From positions 62,001-126,000 of the forward strand of contig NZ_JACOAF010000011.1 in the NCBI RefSeq assembly GCF_014269285.1: 64,000 bases of DNA, given 5' to 3'. The notes beneath the pieces were generated by a model. It was not told where the DNA came from, searched no databases, and saw only the letters and a list, made by a program, of their open reading frames with translations. Of this stretch, positions 36,137 to 45,102 are shown piece by piece. Numbering within the stretch: position 1 is the first letter of the stretch; each line of letters starts with the position of its first letter. The position numbers and the translations under genes were made by a program. This DNA is from Rufibacter sediminis (GTDB lineage Bacteria > Bacteroidota > Bacteroidia > Cytophagales > Hymenobacteraceae).

Positions 36137-36940
36137 ATGGAAAATAAGTCCGGATCTAGCAGCTTCCGAATGGCCGTACCCGCCGAATTCGAAGAGGTGT
36201 TCACGCATTTCTATATATCGGGGAATAATACCGGGGAAACCATCCACAAGACGTTCCTGCCTTCCTTCCAGACCATGATGGTCTTCAGCTTTGGCAGCGA
36301 GGTGTCTTTCCGCTCAGATATGGGAAACCGGATACAAGTCGGCAAATGCATTATCCTGGGTCCCGTAAAGCAATCCTTCGGCTATGAGATGCCCTCCGGT
36401 GCCGAGATATTGGTGGCCAACTTCAGGGATGATGCCTTCTACCGCTTTTTCGGGCAATTACCCTCGGCTGGCCAAACCCCCATCGAGCCGGACGGTCTGC
36501 ATAGGGGTAACTGTTTCACTGAACTTTGGTACCTACTGAAAGGCATTGACCCTGACGGCCGTGTCCCATTGATATTGGATTTCTGCAGACCCTACCTGAA
36601 GGATAGGGAATCCGCCTTTGGGGAAATAATGCCTTACAGGGATGCTTCCGCCGCATTCAACCCTATCAAAGTGATCGCGAAGGCAACAAAGCAGAGTGAG
36701 AGGACCATCCAACTCAACCACAGGAAGTATCTGGGCTATACCGCTAAGGAGATCAGCCGCTACCGGCGTTTTTTAAAAGCCGTTGACCTCTTACAAAATG
36801 ACCTTGCCCGAGCCAATTGGTTTGAGATCATAGACGCTTGCGGCTATTATGACCAAAGCCAGCTGATCCACGATTTTAAGCATTATCTGCACCTATCCCC
36901 TAAGCAATACCTTAAGTTCCATCAGGATGTCTGCCGGTGA
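36137..36940 (+). CDS. AraC-family transcriptional regulator
   Basis: The 267-residue product has an N-terminal sensing region (VPAEFEEVFTHFYISGNNTG) and a C-terminal pair of AraC helix-turn-helix motifs (IKVIAKATKQSERTIQLNHR, ACGYYDQSQLIHDFKHYLHL, SPKQYLKF). Its stop codon TGA (36938-36940) is the first three bases of the 254-bp repeat, so the native C-terminus may have been altered by that insertion. It probably regulates the adjacent SDR/epimerase genes. Confidence 0.9.
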   Translation: MENKSGSSSFRMAVPAEFEEVFTHFYISGNNTGETIHKTFLPSFQTMMVFSFGSEVSFRSDMGNRIQVGKCIILGPVKQSFGYEMPSGAEILVANFRDDAFYRFFGQLPSAGQTPIEPDGLHRGNCFTELWYLLKGIDPDGRVPLILDFCRPYLKDRESAFGEIMPYRDASAAFNPIKVIAKATKQSERTIQLNHRKYLGYTAKEISRYRRFLKAVDLLQNDLARANWFEIIDACGYYDQSQLIHDFKHYLHLSPKQYLKFHQDVCR

Positions 36941-37191
36941 CTCGTCCTGAAATCAAAGGATAGGGCGAGCACAGTTAAATAAGCATGGCAACTGAAGTTC
37001 CTCAGTAGACAGATATCTCTTATCTTAAGTTTGCTTCAGCAAACAAGCCCCTTACTTAAAAGGTACTTAATAAGTCCTTCCTGAAATCTGGGCTGGAATG
37101 TATAGACCTTTGCTATGCAGGGGCATTTGATGAATTAACTGGTGATCTCTTCGGAGAATCCCGTACAGAAAAAATCTTAATCATGAAATAC
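36938..37191 (+). repeat. 254-bp repeat, left copy (inverted relative to 59139-59392)
   Basis: This stretch is the reverse complement of 59139-59392 with about five mismatches over 254 bases and no length difference seen. It contains compact hairpins GTTTGC-TTCA-GCAAAC and TCTC-TTCG-GAGA. At the right copy it immediately precedes an IS110-family transposase; here no transposase follows. It may be a solo IS110 left end or an independent non-coding element. Confidence 0.88.
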
Positions 37192-37235
37192 GTTCTCCTC
37201 TGCATGTCCCATCCAATGGGTCCATAAGCTGGGCT

Positions 37236-37640
37236 CTAGGGAGAGACTTCCTGGATTCCCTCGTCCTGCCGCAGGGCACGCAGAAACTCCATATGCCTGT
37301 CTGAGAACGGCTTGGGCAGATACCCCTTTATACGGTGATGAGGTACCTCTAGGAAGGTGTGACGCACGGAGGAGGTCACCACCACTACTTTGGGGAGGTC
37401 CGCCCCCCTTCTTTCCTGGAGCCGGTCCAGCTCGCGTAGGAACTCGGCGCCCTCCATGAAAGGGGAATTGATCTCCAGGAGAATCAAGTCAAACACTTCC
37501 CTTTCGAGTAAATCCAAGGCCGCTTTGCCGTGCTTGGCAAAGCTTAGCTGCCCGGTGCCCCCGTTCCGGGACATAACCCTTTCGACAAGAAAACAGGATA
37601 TTTCATCATAGTCTATAACCAGGACCTTGCCAAGGCTCAT
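37236..37640 (-). CDS. Receiver-domain protein with Glu in place of the phospho-acceptor Asp
   Basis: From ATG at 37638-37640 the product is 134 residues and reads as a lone receiver: acidic pocket VLVIDYDE (Asp10, Asp12), VVVVTSS (Thr89) and GYLPKPF (Lys110). The position that should be the phosphorylated Asp reads LILLEINSPFMEG, with Glu56. A Glu there can mimic phosphorylation or make a non-phosphorylatable pseudo-receiver. No kinase gene is adjacent. Compare the intact receiver at 27369-27794. Confidence 0.88.
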   Translation of the reverse strand: MSLGKVLVIDYDEISCFLVERVMSRNGGTGQLSFAKHGKAALDLLEREVFDLILLEINSPFMEGAEFLRELDRLQERRGADLPKVVVVTSSVRHTFLEVPHHRIKGYLPKPFSDRHMEFLRALRQDEGIQEVSP

Positions 37641-38329
37641 TTTAGTGGGGTGGGGTTTCGGGTGAGTCTGCGAAAGCAACCTGTCTTAGGCGGAGAAAGT
37701 TCAATATATATAGAATAATTATATTTAGGAGTGAACATCTTTATAGCGTCGTTCGTTGGGACAGCGCCTCTGTCCCATGTCGCCGGAGAACTGACGCTGC
37801 ATTGGGCTTTTCAGTGCAGAACAATGGCCGGAACCTTCAGGGGGCAACTTTTTTCAGGACGAGTCAGGCGTAAAACAGGTGCGGTCGGCAGGGGAGGCGG
37901 GAGGAGTCCAGAAAACGAGCGTTTATTGATCTCATCTTTAATGGGACTCGTGCCATGACATGTTGGCCGATCTGTTGCCGTTGCTTATTCAAGCTGGCCG
38001 GTACAGGGGCATACAGCCTGGCTGGAGAACCGATCCCACCCGCGGCGGCAAGAAAGGGGATCGGCCGCCACCGGGATTCCTTCCGTCGGCGGGAGAACGC
38101 GCGCCTTCCCGGGCCGCGGCGGGTAAGGACCGTTTACGGAAGGGAGAAAAAAGGAAGGAGGTTGCGCTGGGCTGGTGCGGGAATCCTGTAGTGCTTTCTT
38201 CCTCTTCCCGTATCTAAGGGCCTCTAGAGACCCTGCACCACTTGGTTTACTCAAATCAGCCTGGAAGCAACGCTGTCTTCCCAACCCGCCTCAATTACTA
38301 TAACACTGGTTTCATTGGCTGGTTTCCTG
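37641..38329. other. Long gene-poor stretch, nothing recognised
   Basis: About 690 bp between the pseudo-receiver gene and the SDR relic. Frames here are short or of low-complexity Arg/Gly/Pro composition, and I find no gene I can support. Confidence 0.5.
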
Positions 38330-38611
38330 AAGACGAATTTGGATGAAATCTACCAAGTAAACGTCATAGGAGCCTAATTAATACTGTATGCAGGCGACTG
38401 TGGCGAAGATAAAGGAATAGCGAGGAGGAGTCATCCTGACTTGGCCTCCATTGCTTTGCATGTAGGCATCCCCGACCGTTTTGCCTACTCCATGAGCAAG
38501 GGCGCCATTTATGCCACGACAATGTCTGTTGCGAAGAACCATCTGACAGCTAACCTCAGATGCAACAGCGTGTCCCCAGCCCGGGTACACCCCCCTTTAA
38601 ACGCTATATAA
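38330..38611 (+). pseudogene. Relic of a short-chain dehydrogenase gene
   Basis: The frame ending at TAA 38609-38611 encodes DLASIALHVGIPDRFAYSMS, then KGAIYATTMSVAKNHL and RCNSVSPARVHPP, with the SDR Tyr-x3-Lys (YSMSK) and the NSVSPARV segment. Upstream, around 38330-38380, a separate frame reads KTNLDEIYQVNVIGA and then a stop, like the helix before the SDR active site. The cofactor-binding half is missing and the frames are broken, so this is a dead gene. It is not a copy of the intact SDR at 33830. Confidence 0.7.
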
Positions 38612-38698
38612 GTCGTGCCGTTTTATCCTAAATCAGGCGTCAGCAAAACAAAAAAGTCACTAAAACGTTTAAACAAAATCAAAATAAATTAAGCATTT

Positions 38699-38926
38699 AT
38701 GAAAAAACTACTTGTTCTTCTACTCGGAGCCTTTGCTTTTGCCTGCGGCAATACTGAAAACAACGCTGAAAACTCAAACCTCGATAGCAAAATTTCGGAT
38801 GAGAGCGTAGAGATAGGATCTGGTGATAATAGAAACCCGCAGGTAGAGTATGAGTCAGATACCTCCAAAGACCTTGAAGTAGACACCGTTTCATCAGCCG
38901 CAGAAATTAACCAGCGGCAGCAGTAA
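38699..38926 (+). CDS. Small lipoprotein
   Basis: The 75-residue product has a clear lipoprotein signal (MKKLLVLLLGAFAFACGN, Cys16) followed by a short acidic, Asn/Ser/Glu-rich tail without recognisable domain. Bases upstream are A/T-rich. Function unknown. It lies alone before the nos cluster. Confidence 0.7.
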   Translation: MKKLLVLLLGAFAFACGNTENNAENSNLDSKISDESVEIGSGDNRNPQVEYESDTSKDLEVDTVSSAAEINQRQQ

Positions 38927-39076
38927 AGGGTACCGTGGCAGGGATAGCCCAAAGCCATGGTGCAGAAACGAAATTAAATTTCTTGAGAAAAGGTCGAAGT
39001 TATCTGTCCAACAGGCATTCTTCCCATCATTTTTAGTAGGGTGCCCGGTTCAATCTATTCCTACGAGCCTTTCCCT

Positions 39077-39211
39077 TCTATATTTTCCCTATCACGGACA
39101 AGCCAATAAAGGATTATGACATAAAACAGACAATGGCCTACTTGAACAGAGGTCATATCTTCTCCATGTCAATTGACGGCAAAGTGTTTTCTGTCCTTTG
39201 TGAATACTGAT
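39077..39211 (+). pseudogene. Possible coding relic
   Basis: A short frame without its own good start reads FPITDKPIKDYDIKQTMAYL and NRGHIFSMSIDGKVFSVLCE before TGA at 39209-39211. The composition is protein-like and the frame seems to be the C-terminus of a lost gene. No family is recognised, and this is only weakly supported. Confidence 0.3.
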
Positions 39212-39307
39212 TCAGAATTCGTTTGGTCTCAGAAGCCTTGAAACCACTTCTGGTGAATGTTGCCTGTATCCTTTCCTTTGAAGTATGAAATGAAATACAA
39301 TAAAATC

Positions 39308-39348
39308 ATGATTGAAGTCATTAATAAAAGAGATACATGTCTCTTATT
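39308..39348. promoter_or_regulatory. Composite operator B upstream of cytochrome c-nosZ
   Basis: ATGAT-TGAA-GTCAT (39308-39321), one T, then AATAAAAGAGA-TACA-TGTCTCTTATT (39323-39348). The second part is the shared Rrf2-type palindrome. The first has the 5-4-5 geometry of a Crp/Fnr box. The same two-part arrangement with the same 1-bp gap occurs at 49622-49662. A -7 box TACTTTTG lies 17 bp further on. Confidence 0.8.
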
Positions 39349-39365
39349 TTTCTTTTAATAAATTT

Positions 39366-39373
39366 TACTTTTG
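39366..39373 (+). promoter_or_regulatory. -7 promoter element of the cytochrome c-nos operon
   Basis: TACTTTTG matches TAnnTTTG, lies 38 bp before the ATG at 39412 and 17 bp after operator B, which would therefore overlap the -33 region. Confidence 0.6.
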
Positions 39374-39411
39374 TTTCATAATTCACACCACAACCATTTA
39401 CCCCAAACCTC

Positions 39412-39936
39412 ATGAAAAAACAATTCAGCAGCATCGTAAACACAATCAAGTCTCCCCTGCGGATGCAGGTGGTAGTCATTATGTGTGCCGCTCTTTTTTC
39501 CGGTTGCTCTTCTGAGCAGAAGGAAACCGCCAGCAAACCCGAGTATACTCTGCACGAGGACGCCGTAGCGGAAGCCGAAAAAGAGGCGGCGGATAACGGA
39601 TTTGGCGTTGGTCCCGTGAAAAACGTGGAGGTGGGGACTGAGATAGACCAGGCGCTCGCCACTTCCGGCAAAGCCATCTTTGACGGCAAATGTACTGCCT
39701 GCCACCAACTGAGTGACCAGAAAGTAGTGGGCCCGGGTCTGGCGGGGGTAACGGAGCGCCGCAAGCCGGAGTGGATCATGAACATGATCGTCAACCCCGA
39801 GGAAATGACCAAGAAAGACCCTACGGCTAAGAAGCTGTTGGCTGAGCACCTGACCCAGATGACTAACCAGAATGTTACCGAGTCCGATGCCCGGGCCATT
39901 TTGGAGTACCTGAGACAGAATGACAGCAAAAGCTAG
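39412..39936 (+). CDS. c-type cytochrome lipoprotein of the nos operon
   Basis: The 174-residue product has a lipoprotein-type signal (VVIMCAALFSGCSS, Cys32) and one haem-binding CTACH motif (Cys94-His98). A candidate Met ligand lies further on (WIMNMIVNPEEM). It starts 64 bp past operator B and ends 21 bp before nosZ, so it is co-transcribed with it. In clade II nos clusters such cytochromes deliver electrons to NosZ in the periplasm; that role is inferred from position. Confidence 0.9.
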   Translation: MKKQFSSIVNTIKSPLRMQVVVIMCAALFSGCSSEQKETASKPEYTLHEDAVAEAEKEAADNGFGVGPVKNVEVGTEIDQALATSGKAIFDGKCTACHQLSDQKVVGPGLAGVTERRKPEWIMNMIVNPEEMTKKDPTAKKLLAEHLTQMTNQNVTESDARAILEYLRQNDSKS

Positions 39937-39957
39937 TAGATATTACAACTAATAATC

Positions 39958-42006
39958 ATGGAAACACGAATCAATAAATTTAAGAGTATTGTCCCTAAAG
40001 TCGGCCTGTTGGTGGCGCTGGCAGCGGGGACCTTGCTGCAAAGCTGTAACAGCTCTGGCAAGGGTGAGGATGCCAATATCAAAGAAAGTGCCGTTGCCGC
40101 AGATGCCGCCACGGCGGTGTATGTGGCACCGGGCAAACACGATGAGCTGTACTCCTTCCTGTCCGGCGGATTCAACGGCCAGGTGGCGGTTTACGGTATC
40201 CCTTCGGGCAGGCTGCTCAAGGTAATCCCGGTTTTTAGCCAATTTGCTGAGAACGGCTACGGTTATAACGAAGAGACCAGGCCTATGCTGATGACCTCGC
40301 ACGGGTTTGTGCCCTGGGACGACCTCCACCACCCCAAGCTTTCCCGCGCCAACGGGACCACAGATGGCCGCTGGCTGTTTGTGAACGGGAACAACACGCC
40401 CCGCGTGGCCCGGGTAGACCTGACCACGTTTGAGACCGTGGAGATGATGGAGATCCCGAACTCCGCGGGTAACCACTGTTCGCCCTACCCCACCAACAAC
40501 AACGAGTACGTTATTGCCGGTACCCGCTTCAGTGTGCCGCTTGACATGAAGGGGGGGACAGGAGATGCAAGCCTGTCAGAGTATAAAGACAAGTTCAGGG
40601 GTTCTATCTCCTTTATCAAGGTTGACAAAGAGCATGGTGACATGGAACTGGATTTCCAGGTACTAGTGCCCGGCTTTGACTACGATTTAGCCAACGGCGG
40701 TAAGGGCCCCTCAGGCGACTGGGTGTTCTTTACCACCTACAACTCAGAGAAGTCTGGTACTTTAAAGGAACTGGGGGCCTCGCAGAACGACCGCGACTAC
40801 CTGGCGGCCATTAACTGGAAATTGGCGGCCCAGTATGCCGCTGAGGGCAAGGCGCACGAAATGCCAGCCAACTACTACCACAACAAGATGGACCACGGCA
40901 CGCATAGGGTCAATTCTACCGTAAAGAAAAAGGTGCGTTACCTGCTTCCGGAAGAGTGCCCGGGCATGATGTACCTGATTCCGGCGCCTAAATCGCCGCA
41001 CGGCATTGACGTAGACCCTAGTGGCGAGTACATGGTAGTAAACGGTAAACTGGCTTCTTCACTGCCGGTGTTCTCTTTCACTAAAATGCAGAAAGCCATC
41101 CAGAACAAAGACTTTGACGGGGAGGTGAACGGTATTCCGGTGTTCAAGTATGAGTCTGTGCTGCACGCTGAGGTGAAAGAGCCGGGCTTAGGGCCCTTGC
41201 ACACTGAGTTTGACGGCAAAGGCAATGCCTATTCCACCATGTTCGTTTCTTCTGAAGTAGTGAAATGGAGCCTTGAAGACTTCAAGGTGAAAGACAGAAT
41301 TCCGGTGTATTACTCTCCCGGCCACTTAATGATTCCAGGGGGTGACACCAAGGAGCCTTACGGCAAGTACCTGATTGCCATGAACAAGGTCACCAAAGAC
41401 CGCTACCTGCCCACCGGCCCAGAGTTGCTGCACTCCGCCCAGCTCATAGACATCAGCGGGGATAAGATGAAACTGCTCCTGGACTTCCCTACTCTGGCCG
41501 AACCGCACTACGCGCAGGGCATTGCCGCCAATAAGATAGCGCCTAACAGCGTCAAGTTCTTCAAGCTGGATCAAAACAAGCACCCCCAAGCCGTCAAGAA
41601 CGAGAAAGACGTGAGCGTGACCCGCCAAGGCAGAACGGTGAAGGTGAACATGACCTCCATTAGAAGCCACTTCACGCCAGATAACATTGAAGGGGTACAG
41701 GTAGGTGACACGGTGATTTTCCACGTCACCAACCTGGAGCAGGACTGGGACGTACCGCACGGCTTCGCCATCATGGGAAATAACAACGCAGAGACCCTGA
41801 TCATGCCGGGCTCCACCCAGTCCCTGAGGTGGGTACCCAAGCAGGAAGGTGTTTTCCCTTTCTACTGTACAGACTTCTGCTCTGCGCTGCACCAGGAAAT
41901 GCAAGGCTACGTGCGGGTTTCCAAGAGAGGGTCTAACGTACCTATCAAATTCTCTACCGGCGTGAAAAAGCCGGCACCCCCTGCTACCGCTTATATAGGT
42001 AAATAA
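39958..42006 (+). CDS. nosZ: Nitrous-oxide reductase, clade II (Sec-type, lipoprotein)
   Basis: The 682-residue product has a lipoprotein signal (GTLLQSCNSS) rather than a Tat signal, which marks clade II NosZ. The seven-bladed propeller holds His residues for the CuZ tetranuclear centre (DDLHHPKL, NHCSPYP, MDHGTHRV, PHGIDVDP). The C-terminal cupredoxin carries the CuA motif (FYCTDFCSALHQEM). It reduces N2O to N2 in the periplasm. The cytochrome gene precedes it by 21 bp and the accessory genes follow. A hairpin lies 15 bp past its stop. Confidence 0.97.
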   Translation: METRINKFKSIVPKVGLLVALAAGTLLQSCNSSGKGEDANIKESAVAADAATAVYVAPGKHDELYSFLSGGFNGQVAVYGIPSGRLLKVIPVFSQFAENGYGYNEETRPMLMTSHGFVPWDDLHHPKLSRANGTTDGRWLFVNGNNTPRVARVDLTTFETVEMMEIPNSAGNHCSPYPTNNNEYVIAGTRFSVPLDMKGGTGDASLSEYKDKFRGSISFIKVDKEHGDMELDFQVLVPGFDYDLANGGKGPSGDWVFFTTYNSEKSGTLKELGASQNDRDYLAAINWKLAAQYAAEGKAHEMPANYYHNKMDHGTHRVNSTVKKKVRYLLPEECPGMMYLIPAPKSPHGIDVDPSGEYMVVNGKLASSLPVFSFTKMQKAIQNKDFDGEVNGIPVFKYESVLHAEVKEPGLGPLHTEFDGKGNAYSTMFVSSEVVKWSLEDFKVKDRIPVYYSPGHLMIPGGDTKEPYGKYLIAMNKVTKDRYLPTGPELLHSAQLIDISGDKMKLLLDFPTLAEPHYAQGIAANKIAPNSVKFFKLDQNKHPQAVKNEKDVSVTRQGRTVKVNMTSIRSHFTPDNIEGVQVGDTVIFHVTNLEQDWDVPHGFAIMGNNNAETLIMPGSTQSLRWVPKQEGVFPFYCTDFCSALHQEMQGYVRVSKRGSNVPIKFSTGVKKPAPPATAYIGK

Positions 42007-42020
42007 TTTCTTTAAATTGA

Positions 42021-42061
42021 AAAAGACAGCGGAGGCTTCTAAAAAGACTCTGCTGTCTTTT
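42021..42061 (+). terminator. Hairpin between nosZ and the next gene
   Basis: AAAAGACAGCGGAG (42021-42034) pairs with CTCTGCTGTCTTTT (42048-42061) with one G-T pair and a 13-nt loop, then T-rich sequence. It would stop most transcripts after nosZ or stabilise the nosZ mRNA end, lowering expression of the accessory genes. Confidence 0.7.
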
Positions 42062-42085
42062 CTATTTCACCATAACGTAAAACGG

Positions 42086-42664
42086 ATGAAGGCATACCAC
42101 AAAGGATTAATGGTTCTCGCGGCCTTGTCGCCGGGCCTGTTGTTTCTCTTCCCTATGTGGAAGATCTACCTGAAAGCCCCCCAATACCCCGAAGGGCTGG
42201 AATTGCACATCTGGGTCAATAAACTGGCCGGTAGTTCTGAGTCAGTGCTCCAGAACTTCAACATCCTCAACCATTACATTGGCATGGCGCCCATTCACGC
42301 AGAATCGTTTGCCGAGCTCAAAATCATGCCCTACATTGTGGTTTTTCTTGTGGTATTAGGCCTGGTAGCGGCCTTTCTAGGGAAAAGAAAACTAGTGCTG
42401 GGCTGGGTGATTCTGCTGATGGCAGGCGGGGCCGTAGGGTTAGTGGACTTTTACCTGTGGTTGCACGAGTTCGGAACCAACCTGAACCCCCAGGCCCCTA
42501 TCAAAGTACCAAATATGACCTACATACCGCCTATGCTGGGAAGAAAGCAACTCCTCAACTTTGAAGCTTTGTCTTTGCCCGCTTGGGGCAGTCTGGGTGT
42601 TTTGCTGGGGGTCTTATTTTCCTGTTTGGCCTATTATCTAAGTTCCAGGCCTAAAGCGGCCTAG
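42086..42664 (+). CDS. nos-cluster membrane protein
   Basis: From ATG 42086 (an upstream TTG lies inside the hairpin and is unlikely) the product is 192 residues with about four membrane helices: GLMVLAALSPGLLFLFPMW, IMPYIVVFLVVLGLVAAF, LVLGWVILLMAGGAVGLVDF and WGSLGVLLGVLFSCLAYYL. It lies between nosZ and nosL, a position often held by uncharacterised membrane proteins in Bacteroidota nos clusters. A role in NosZ maturation or electron supply is likely but not shown. Confidence 0.8.
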   Translation: MKAYHKGLMVLAALSPGLLFLFPMWKIYLKAPQYPEGLELHIWVNKLAGSSESVLQNFNILNHYIGMAPIHAESFAELKIMPYIVVFLVVLGLVAAFLGKRKLVLGWVILLMAGGAVGLVDFYLWLHEFGTNLNPQAPIKVPNMTYIPPMLGRKQLLNFEALSLPAWGSLGVLLGVLFSCLAYYLSSRPKAA

Positions 42665-42682
42665 AAATAAAGCCCCTGTCTC

Positions 42683-43150
42683 ATGAAACGAATCTTATCC
42701 TTCACCTATGGCTGGGTGGTGCCAGCCGTCCTGTTGCTGACGGCTTGCTCAACGGAGCCCAAGCCGGTTCCTTACGGCAACGCCAACTGCACGCATTGCA
42801 ACATGACCATTACAGATGTGCGGTACGGGGCAGAGTTGGTGAATGACAAAGGCAAGCCTTATTTTTTTGACGCAGTTGAATGCCTGGCGGCCTATGTCAA
42901 CAGCAAGCCGGAAGAAGGCCAGAAAGCCTCTTTTCTGATGGTAACGGACTTTTCTAACCCCACAGAGCTCATAAATGTAAACAGGGCCCACTTTGTGCGG
43001 AGCGCAGCCTTGCCCAGCCCCATGGGCATGAACCTGTTGGCCGTTTCTACCCCAGAGGCCGCCAAGAAAATACAGCAGGAGCAGGGCGCAGAACTGCTCA
43101 CCTGGGATCAGGTGCTGGCAATCGTGAAAAATGATGAGAAACACCACTAA
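42683..43150 (+). CDS. nosL: Copper chaperone lipoprotein NosL
   Basis: The 155-residue product has a lipobox (LLLTACST) and the NosL core: CTHCNMTITDVRYGAELVND and KPYFFDAVECLAAYVNSK, with Cys and Met residues that bind Cu(I). NosL supplies copper for the CuZ centre. Its end overlaps nosD by 20 bp, so the two are translationally coupled. Confidence 0.92.
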   Translation: MKRILSFTYGWVVPAVLLLTACSTEPKPVPYGNANCTHCNMTITDVRYGAELVNDKGKPYFFDAVECLAAYVNSKPEEGQKASFLMVTDFSNPTELINVNRAHFVRSAALPSPMGMNLLAVSTPEAAKKIQQEQGAELLTWDQVLAIVKNDEKHH

Positions 43151-44429
43151 AAGTTTGCTAACGGTAGTCAGTGTCCTGCTGCCGTTGGTACTGGCGCAAA
43201 GCGCGGCAGGGGCCACCCTAACGGTGTGCAGGACCTGTGCCCTTACGTCTGTGAAGCAGACGGTGCAACAGGCCCAGCCCGGCGATACCGTGCTGGTGAA
43301 CGGCGGCGTGTACCAGGAATCCAGGATAGAGATAAACAAGCCGCTCACCCTCATGGGGAAAAACAACCCGGTCATTGACGGCAACTTCACGGGGCAGCTC
43401 ATTGGCGTGACCGCCGACAATGTGACCATCCAAGGGTTCACCCTCAAAAACGTGGCCACCAGCTATACCAGGGACGATGCCGCCATCAGGGTGTTTGAGC
43501 GCATCAATATCAAAATACTGGACAACACCATCCTGAAAACCTACTTCGCGATCTACCTGCAAAACTCTGACAGGATCGTGATCAAGGGGAATAAGGTCAT
43601 AGGAGAGAACAAGGGCAAGAACGAATCTTCCCTGGGCAACGCCATTCACCTGTACTACACAGACAACGTGGAGATAAGCGGCAACAACGTGCAGGGCCAC
43701 CGTGACGGCATCTACCTGGAAGTGGTGAAGAACAGCCAGGTACACCACAACACAAGCCACCAGAACATGCGCTACGGCATGCACTTCATGTTCTCAGACG
43801 GCAACACCTATACCTACAATACCTTCCGGAACAACGGGGCCGGCGTGGCTGTGATGTATACCACCCACGTGAGAATGGTGCACAACACCTTTGAAGACAA
43901 CTGGGGCGCCGCCTCTTACGGTCTCCTGCTGAGGGACATCAGCAACAGTGTCATCCGCCACAACACCTTCCGGCGCAACACCACCGCCATTCATATGGAA
44001 GGCTCCAGCCAGCTGGACATAAAAAACAACGATTTTGAGCGCAACGGCTGGGCCGTCAAGCTGATGACCACCTGTAGGGAGGACACTTTCCGGCTGAACA
44101 ATTTCACCGGGAACTCCTTTGACGTGAGCACCAACGGCACCATTCAGGAAAACCACTTTGAGCAAAACTACTGGGACAAGTACACCGGATATGACCTGAA
44201 CAAAGACCAGCAGGGCGATGTGCCCTACCGCCCCCTAAGTTTGTTCTCCATGCTGGTGGAGCGGGTGCCGCCGGCGGTGATGTTTATGCGCAGCTTTATG
44301 GTGAACCTGCTGGACAACCTAGAGAAAGTGCTGCCGAGCATCACCCCCGAACAACTGGTTGACGGACAACCGCTGATGAAGAAGATAAACCATGATAACG
44401 ATAGAAAATTTGTGCAAGTCCTACGGTAA
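43131..44429 (+). CDS. nosD: Periplasmic copper-processing protein NosD
   Basis: The 432-residue product has a signal peptide (VVSVLLPLVLAQSAAG) and many right-handed beta-helix (CASH/PbH1) repeats rich in N, D, G and T (ISGNNVQGHRDGIYLEVVK, RYGMHFMFSDGNTYTYNTFR, HNTFRRNTTAIHMEGSSQL). NosD works with NosF and NosY in assembling the CuZ centre. It overlaps both nosL upstream and nosF downstream (38 bp). Confidence 0.94.
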   Translation: MMRNTTKSLLTVVSVLLPLVLAQSAAGATLTVCRTCALTSVKQTVQQAQPGDTVLVNGGVYQESRIEINKPLTLMGKNNPVIDGNFTGQLIGVTADNVTIQGFTLKNVATSYTRDDAAIRVFERINIKILDNTILKTYFAIYLQNSDRIVIKGNKVIGENKGKNESSLGNAIHLYYTDNVEISGNNVQGHRDGIYLEVVKNSQVHHNTSHQNMRYGMHFMFSDGNTYTYNTFRNNGAGVAVMYTTHVRMVHNTFEDNWGAASYGLLLRDISNSVIRHNTFRRNTTAIHMEGSSQLDIKNNDFERNGWAVKLMTTCREDTFRLNNFTGNSFDVSTNGTIQENHFEQNYWDKYTGYDLNKDQQGDVPYRPLSLFSMLVERVPPAVMFMRSFMVNLLDNLEKVLPSITPEQLVDGQPLMKKINHDNDRKFVQVLR

Positions 44430-45099
44430 ACTGCAGGTGCTCAAAAACGTGAGCCTTGAGTTTGCCGCAGGCAAAGTAGTGTCTATCATAGGCCCCAACG
44501 GGGCAGGCAAAACCACCCTGGGCAAGTGCCTTCTGGGCATGGCCCTGCCCAACAGCGGTGACATCAGGCTGAACGGCGAAAGCGTGCTGAACAAACACGC
44601 CTACCGCCGCCAGATCGGGTACATGCCCCAGATTGGGCGCTACCCAGAGAATATGAAGATCAGGCAGGTGATAGAGATGGTGCGGGACATACGCAAAGAC
44701 GGCAAGGTGGTGGATGAGGAGCTGATTGGCCTGTATGGCCTACCGGATATGTACGAGAAGCGCATGGGTGCCCTCTCTGGCGGCACCAAGCAGAAAGTGA
44801 GTGCGGCGCTGGCGTTCATGTTTGACCCGCAGGTGCTGCTCCTGGACGAGCCCACCGCTGGCCTGGACCCCATCTCCGCCGAGATCCTGAAAGGCAAGAT
44901 CCTGAAGGAGAAGAAGAAAGGTAAGCTGATCCTCATCACCTCGCACATCATGAGCGAGGTGGAGGAAGTGGCCGACGAGGTGCTGTGCCTGGTGGACGGA
45001 AGCGTGAAATTCCACGAGACCATCGCCCGCCTGAAGCAGCAGACCAACGAGGAGCGCCTGAGCCGGGCCATTGCCAAAATCATGAACGGGGAGAACTAA
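44392..45099 (+). CDS. nosF: ABC transporter ATPase NosF
   Basis: The 235-residue product has a complete ATPase: Walker A GPNGAGKT, Q loop region IGYMPQIGRYPENMK, signature LSGGTKQKVSAALAF, Walker B VLLLDEPTAGLDP and switch His ITSHI. It energises the NosFY exporter thought to feed NosD. It overlaps nosD by 38 bp and is 3 bp from nosY. Confidence 0.95.
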   Translation: MITIENLCKSYGKLQVLKNVSLEFAAGKVVSIIGPNGAGKTTLGKCLLGMALPNSGDIRLNGESVLNKHAYRRQIGYMPQIGRYPENMKIRQVIEMVRDIRKDGKVVDEELIGLYGLPDMYEKRMGALSGGTKQKVSAALAFMFDPQVLLLDEPTAGLDPISAEILKGKILKEKKKGKLILITSHIMSEVEEVADEVLCLVDGSVKFHETIARLKQQTNEERLSRAIAKIMNGEN

Positions 45100-45102
45100 G
45101 CC

